From assembly GCA_023853785.1 (NCBI GenBank), contig JAJIRX010000570.1, positions 496,001 to 560,000 on the forward strand: DNA of 64,000 nt. The letters are read 5' to 3'. Origin of the DNA: Psilocybe azurescens (Eukaryota; Basidiomycota; Agaricomycetes; Agaricales; Agrocybaceae). Numbering within the stretch: the stretch's first letter is position 1; each line of letters begins with the position of its first letter. The notes under the pieces were generated by a model. That model was not told the DNA's origin, searched no databases, and worked only from the letters and a program-made list of their open reading frames with translations. Position numbers and translations under genes: made by a program. Positions 59,928-64,000 of the stretch are shown in pieces.

Positions 59928-62149
59928 GCTAGTCTGGAACTGAGTGAGAAGCCTTTATAAGAGAATCGCTCCATACTGGGAGCATTTTCGACAAGAAGAC
60001 GCAGCGAGGGCTTCTTGAAGTTTAGGCATAAAGCTAAACGTCGAGTGATCATATAAAGAGAACAAGGTGTACTCGTGGCAGATACACGCATGTGTACGCA
60101 CACGCTCAACATTCGAATATGATCCGTGCTGCCCCTCATCCAAAGAAAATTTCTCAAGAAGCTGCATACCTAATCATAGGTCTGTCTTGGGGGCTGACAG
60201 CGATCAAGGATTCGGGCGTTCGAAATGCTGTCCGAGTCGCAACGTTCTGCTAGTGAAGAGGTGTGAAATTTGTAAACGAAGACAGGAAAGTATTCACCTT
60301 TCATGAGATATTTGTGATATTTTTTTTTACCAGACTATAGTAATTCCACCATTCGCGAGGAAATCCTGGATAAAAGACGTCCACCGTGAAATCAACGATT
60401 AGTAGATATGTTCTTTACTGATGACAAGAGAAAAGTTTGGATGGATCCTAGCAAAGAAAAGACACACTTTATGTTTCCGCCAGATCCACTAAAATGTTAG
60501 TAGAATCCAAGAGTGTTTTCGACCTTGGCCTTCCAGGAAGTTGGAGAGAAGTCCGCAGAAGTGAAGTCAAGTTCAGAGCTCTGCGACCCTGAAACGCCCC
60601 TGATCTGAATTTGATGCTATTTGATAGTGCTTGGCAAAGGCTTTAGATAAATGAGCGCCATGTGATTTTGCCCGCCCATAGCGGGTTTCGATTTGGACTT
60701 TGCGCAGGCTCTGTGCCATCCCCCAACCGGCGAGTTTCCGATCAACTGTTCAGCTCATAACCCCGAAACTTACCATTTTGATTACATTCCACCAGTTTCT
60801 GGTCCTCCTCGGAATCGCCATTATTGTAAATCCTATCAATTCATCGAGCGATTTGATTTCTCCACTGGCCTCGTTTACAAATTGCAATTGAACTCCATAC
60901 CCATTGATCTCGATTTCTGCCCTGCACAGACCCGAGTCTGTTTTTTAGACCATATCACAGACTCACAATAAGTTGGCTACTTATATTCTAGGAGAACATT
61001 CCGATAAACCGCCTCTCTAGTATGTTCAGCTGGAAATGAGCCTAATGTAAGCAATTAGTAATCATTTTCATTGTCGAACCCATTCACATCTGAGTGCGGA
61101 GGATTGGGATAAACGTTATCGGCTAAATCGTCGCGGGTATGGATTGAGTATAACCGCCATTGTGATCGTGACCAATCCAATTGAAGACAAACACAGTGAG
61201 CCCTCAGCCTATACTTTCGTACTAGGTCTTCAACGGCCACTGATCTCAATGAATCCATCCATGATAGCCAGTTTCAGAGGGCGAAACTCTGGGTGTAAGA
61301 TGCCCACCTATCTGAATCGATCACCTGGCGCCTACTCATTCGATATCTTACCAATCGGAAGTGCTTTTGTCGAGTCTCTGTTTGACGCTTAATAGCGGTC
61401 ATTTCTGATTTGTCATTCATGAGCTTTTTCTCGTTCCCCATTTTCCAGTACATAGATTGGACATGACTAGAGAACGAAGCAAATGGTAAAGTATTTGCAA
61501 TTATCGCTGTTATCCAATTTCCTGGATACGAAGAGACGTTTCTTTCACTTATTCTTATCCCTCGGTAAGTCATATACGTTTCTTCGGCTTCTAAAGACAA
61601 CTACTTACTTACAAGGATAAACTGTCGTATTGGGATATCCGGAATGCGGACCCTGCGTCATCCTTCTGGGCCAATCAACCCGACGGTATAAACCGCACTA
61701 TACCGTGTTACTCAAAGCTATTTTACCTAGGGGCATCGACTGGCATTGATCAAGATGAAATTGACATGTAATCATAGAAACATTACCACTTCGAATGTCA
61801 ACCCAAGTCCACCCGACGGCAGATTTAGTCGCACGATGCTTGCGGGAAAACCAAATATGTCCTTTCTGTGCCTCTTTATATTTTTAACTCGGTCAAGAAA
61901 CTAAGAAAAGGCTTACATAGAAAAATGGTGGGAATCTCTTTGGACCGGGGATATGGTATGTGGAAAAGAGATCTATGTTCAGATGTCACTATATCCACGG
62001 AAGGCCTCGCTTAAGGGACACAGGATTATGATGGTAACGCCGTAAATGGTGCTTGCGAAGTTCAGGGTTAACAGCAACATACTAATATGTAACTGAGAGA
62101 GCTTATATAACAAGGAACGTTTACTCCCTACTCAATTCCTCTAACCACC
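59928..62149. promoter_or_regulatory. 2.2-kb divergent intergenic region between synthase and transcription factor
   Basis: The synthase is on the minus strand and the zinc-finger regulator on the plus strand, so this is a shared upstream region. Short frames (60693-60971 plus, 61274-61600 minus) lack recognisable features. A tatata box-like word lies at 62103-62108, about 45 bases before the ATG at 62150. No operator is identified. Confidence 0.5.
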
Positions 62150-62296
62150 ATGCCACACTTGCCCTTGACTGAAGCTTCAATTAAAAACACTATTGACTTG
62201 AAAGCGAATGGCGAAGTCAGTAGAATGCGAAGTCATAAAGGTCCGTGGTTGTTGATATCAAGGTGTTCTATTTTCCAAAGTAACGTTCAACATTAG
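62150..62296 (+). other. upstream ORF or alternative first exon of the transcription factor
   Basis: ATG at 62150 (ccaccATGcc context) opens 48 codons that stop at TAG 62294-62296, six bases before the ATG at 62302. Alternatively, a GTCCGT donor near 62241 with the CATTAG acceptor at 62296 removes 56 nt and joins this frame to the ATG at 62302 in phase, adding about 32 N-terminal residues. The sequence alone cannot decide. Confidence 0.5.
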
Positions 62297-62301
62297 GTAA
62301 C

Positions 62302-64000
62302 ATGCCTTCACTTCCGCAGACCAAATATTGCGCGTTGTGCCCGGCCAAATTCACGCGAACAACACATCTCAATCGACACCTCCGTTCACGTAGGTTATTA
62401 CCACCAGAAGCTCCTTCATGTGGATACTTATGGACCTTAACCTTAGACACCAATGAACGTGCCCATCGGTGCAGTGTAAGATTTCTCTCAGGAGACCCAC
62501 CCCAGTTCTCCGTTTTGACATCAACCACAGATATGCAATGCCGAGTTTACTCGAAGTGACTTGTTAACGAGGCATAAGCGAACGTGCGGGGATTCGTATG
62601 TGCCATTTTTTGCTTCGTTAAACATCCGTGCTAACAATACTTCCTTGAAGCAGAAATGTCAATCGATCCAGACGAAAGTCATGCCAGGTAAGCCTGTTTG
62701 GCTTCTCGTCACATCAGAAGGATAACTTACGAGGAAACACCAAAGGCATGCGCAGAATCCAAAGTCAAATGTAACCTGCAACAACCTTGTTCAAAGTGTT
62801 CATCCCGAGGCAGGGAATGCGTTTTTATCAACGATCCCGAGGCCTCCCGCAACAGAAAAATCGCAAAAAGACGGGCAAACCAGCGCCTTCAGTAGTGTCC
62901 AGCGAAGGCGACTTCTCGGAATCGACAACAAGCTTGGACTCTCTGGGACCATCTAGCCCATCCTCAAACTTTTCCTTTGGCTCACATGGCCAGGATACGC
63001 TTTCCTATCTTGTTTCTCCGCATCTCACAGGTCAATTATTGCCGGGATCTTCATTTGGCCTCCCAACGTCTGATTGTTCTTCATCTGCTTGTTCCTCGTC
63101 TGCTTGTTCTTCTCGGTCATCTCCGCAGCTGGACTACTTCGAGGGTCGTAAACTCTCGAACTCATTCAGTATGGGCTATGAGACGCTGGAGCTGGAGTCA
63201 GAGTACAATGACTTCTTCCCAAACCCTGTCGACCCGTTCGTGGAGGACGGCTATTCCCCGTGCGTTCCTCGAGTTCAAACCGAAACAGATCTCTCAGGTT
63301 GGTTCGAAACAAACCGGGCTTGTGCCGTATACGGAAATAGCGAACCGCCCCTGTACTCGCAGTCGCACTGTCTGCCGACAAATATGGACTTTGTCAATAG
63401 TGCCGCGAACCTGAATCCTGCCTCTTCTGGAAAATCGCCCTTTTTGAGACAACAATTCTCCACAATCCCGCAAGCAAATCAAACCGCGTCTTCACCCTTT
63501 TCCCATTCCTCGGCGCAAGCGGACCCGACCACCGAGGAGTTGAACCAGTACCGTATGTTGTTATACATTTCATTATATGTGGGCGGTCACTCACAATTGT
63601 TTATGTTTCCATCCTAGTGTTCCTCTTTTTCTCAGAATTCAACCATCAGATTCCGATCTGTCATCATCCGACATGGAGAATGGATACGATTCCTCCTGTG
63701 CTTCTTAGCGTAATACAAGCTTGCGGCGCCTCGTTCGCAAAAACCCAGACGTCAGTGGAATTCGTCAACAAGGTTCTGACCACCACCCGGGATACGGTAA
63801 TCATGGAATATGTATGTTTTTGATCTTTCATCAGATAATTTCGTCATTGACACCGTCGCTTCTTCTACGTTGATACATTGACAGTCGAAACCAAATTGCA
63901 CCGTAAAAGATCTTATGAATCTAATCTTGGCAGTAGTCCTGTTGCAATCGATTGGATTACTGCAATGTCGACCGGACCAACGGGCGCTGTCGAGAGTTTA
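62302..64000 (+). CDS. C2H2 + Zn2Cys6 fungal transcription factor (3' end outside window)
   Basis: Exons 62302-62389, 62457-62475, 62531-62595, 62654-62687 and from 62746; all junctions keep phase. The protein opens with a C2H2 finger (CALCPAKFTRTTHLNRHL), a second finger (CNAEFTRSDLLTRHKRTC), then RSRRKSC and a Zn2Cys6 cluster with spacing CX2CX6CX5CX2CX6C. A Ser/Gln-rich linker follows. After the intron near 63552-63616 comes the fungal-TF middle homology region (HQIPICHHPTWRMDTIPPVL). After another intron the frame is open to 64000. The A5 run 62865-62869 needs one more A to join ASRNRKIAKK to the linker. It is divergent from the polyketide synthase, so a pathway-specific activator role is plausible but unproven. 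Confidence 0.87.

Noticed and set aside
59840..60167. Minus-strand frames upstream of the polyketide synthase ATG
   Set aside because: They overlap the SAT start in other frames and lack domains; the ATG at 59927 gives a normal SAT N-terminus.

Overview
This window comes from a filamentous basidiomycete, most likely an Agaricomycete. Genes carry many introns of about 45-60 nt with GT..AG ends. The gene families are typical of mushroom genomes: F-box/leucine-rich proteins, a C2-NACHT-WD40 receptor, DUF2235 hydrolases, a non-reducing polyketide synthase with a serine-type SAT motif, and a C2H2 + Zn2Cys6 regulator. No virus, CRISPR array or rRNA is present and I could find no tRNA.

Layout. 169-7842 is a large inverted duplication: two head-to-head copies of a P-loop NTPase/putative nuclease gene (Crinkler-like), both with broken frames, around a 1.4 kb spacer. 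7844-8036 is a small terminal-inverted-repeat element. 8867-10468 is a conserved basidiomycete single-pass membrane protein. 11295-16733 (minus) is a C2-NACHT-14xWD40 NOD-like receptor. 19279-21068 is an F-box protein. 22045-23237 is a GPI-anchored two-domain fasciclin protein. 23643-24832 (minus) is a secreted M43-type metalloprotease. 25490-26470 is a decayed gene that looks like Tti2. 26550-28988 (minus) is an M20 carboxypeptidase S. 29859-31028 (minus) is a four-helix membrane protein with a Pro/Gln tail. 32178-33593 (minus) is an F-box-like protein. 33977-36164 (minus) is a secreted histidine acid phosphatase/phytase.

36763-44300 is a direct tandem duplication of about 3.4 kb. It carries two near-identical F-box-like genes. 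Its breakpoint falls inside the GDA1 apyrase gene, so a 5' stump of GDA1 sits at the end of copy A and the intact gene (44167-46144) follows copy B. Copy B also holds a 417-bp element with inverted ends, a 6-bp target duplication and a matching empty site in copy A.

47292-49610 and 50654-53109 are tandem paralogous DUF2235 alpha/beta hydrolases. 53201-59927 (minus) is a SAT-KS-AT-PT-ACP-ACP-TE synthase of the orsellinic-acid type. Divergent from it, and running off the window end, is a C2H2 + Zn2Cys6 transcription factor (62150/62302 onward). These last genes form a plausible small biosynthetic cluster.

A general caution: at least a dozen conserved coding regions are broken by one missing base, nearly always in a homopolymer run, while the protein continues perfectly in the next frame. 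This looks like systematic homopolymer under-calling in the assembly rather than decay. The two Crinkler-like copies and the Tti2 relic look more like true pseudogenes.
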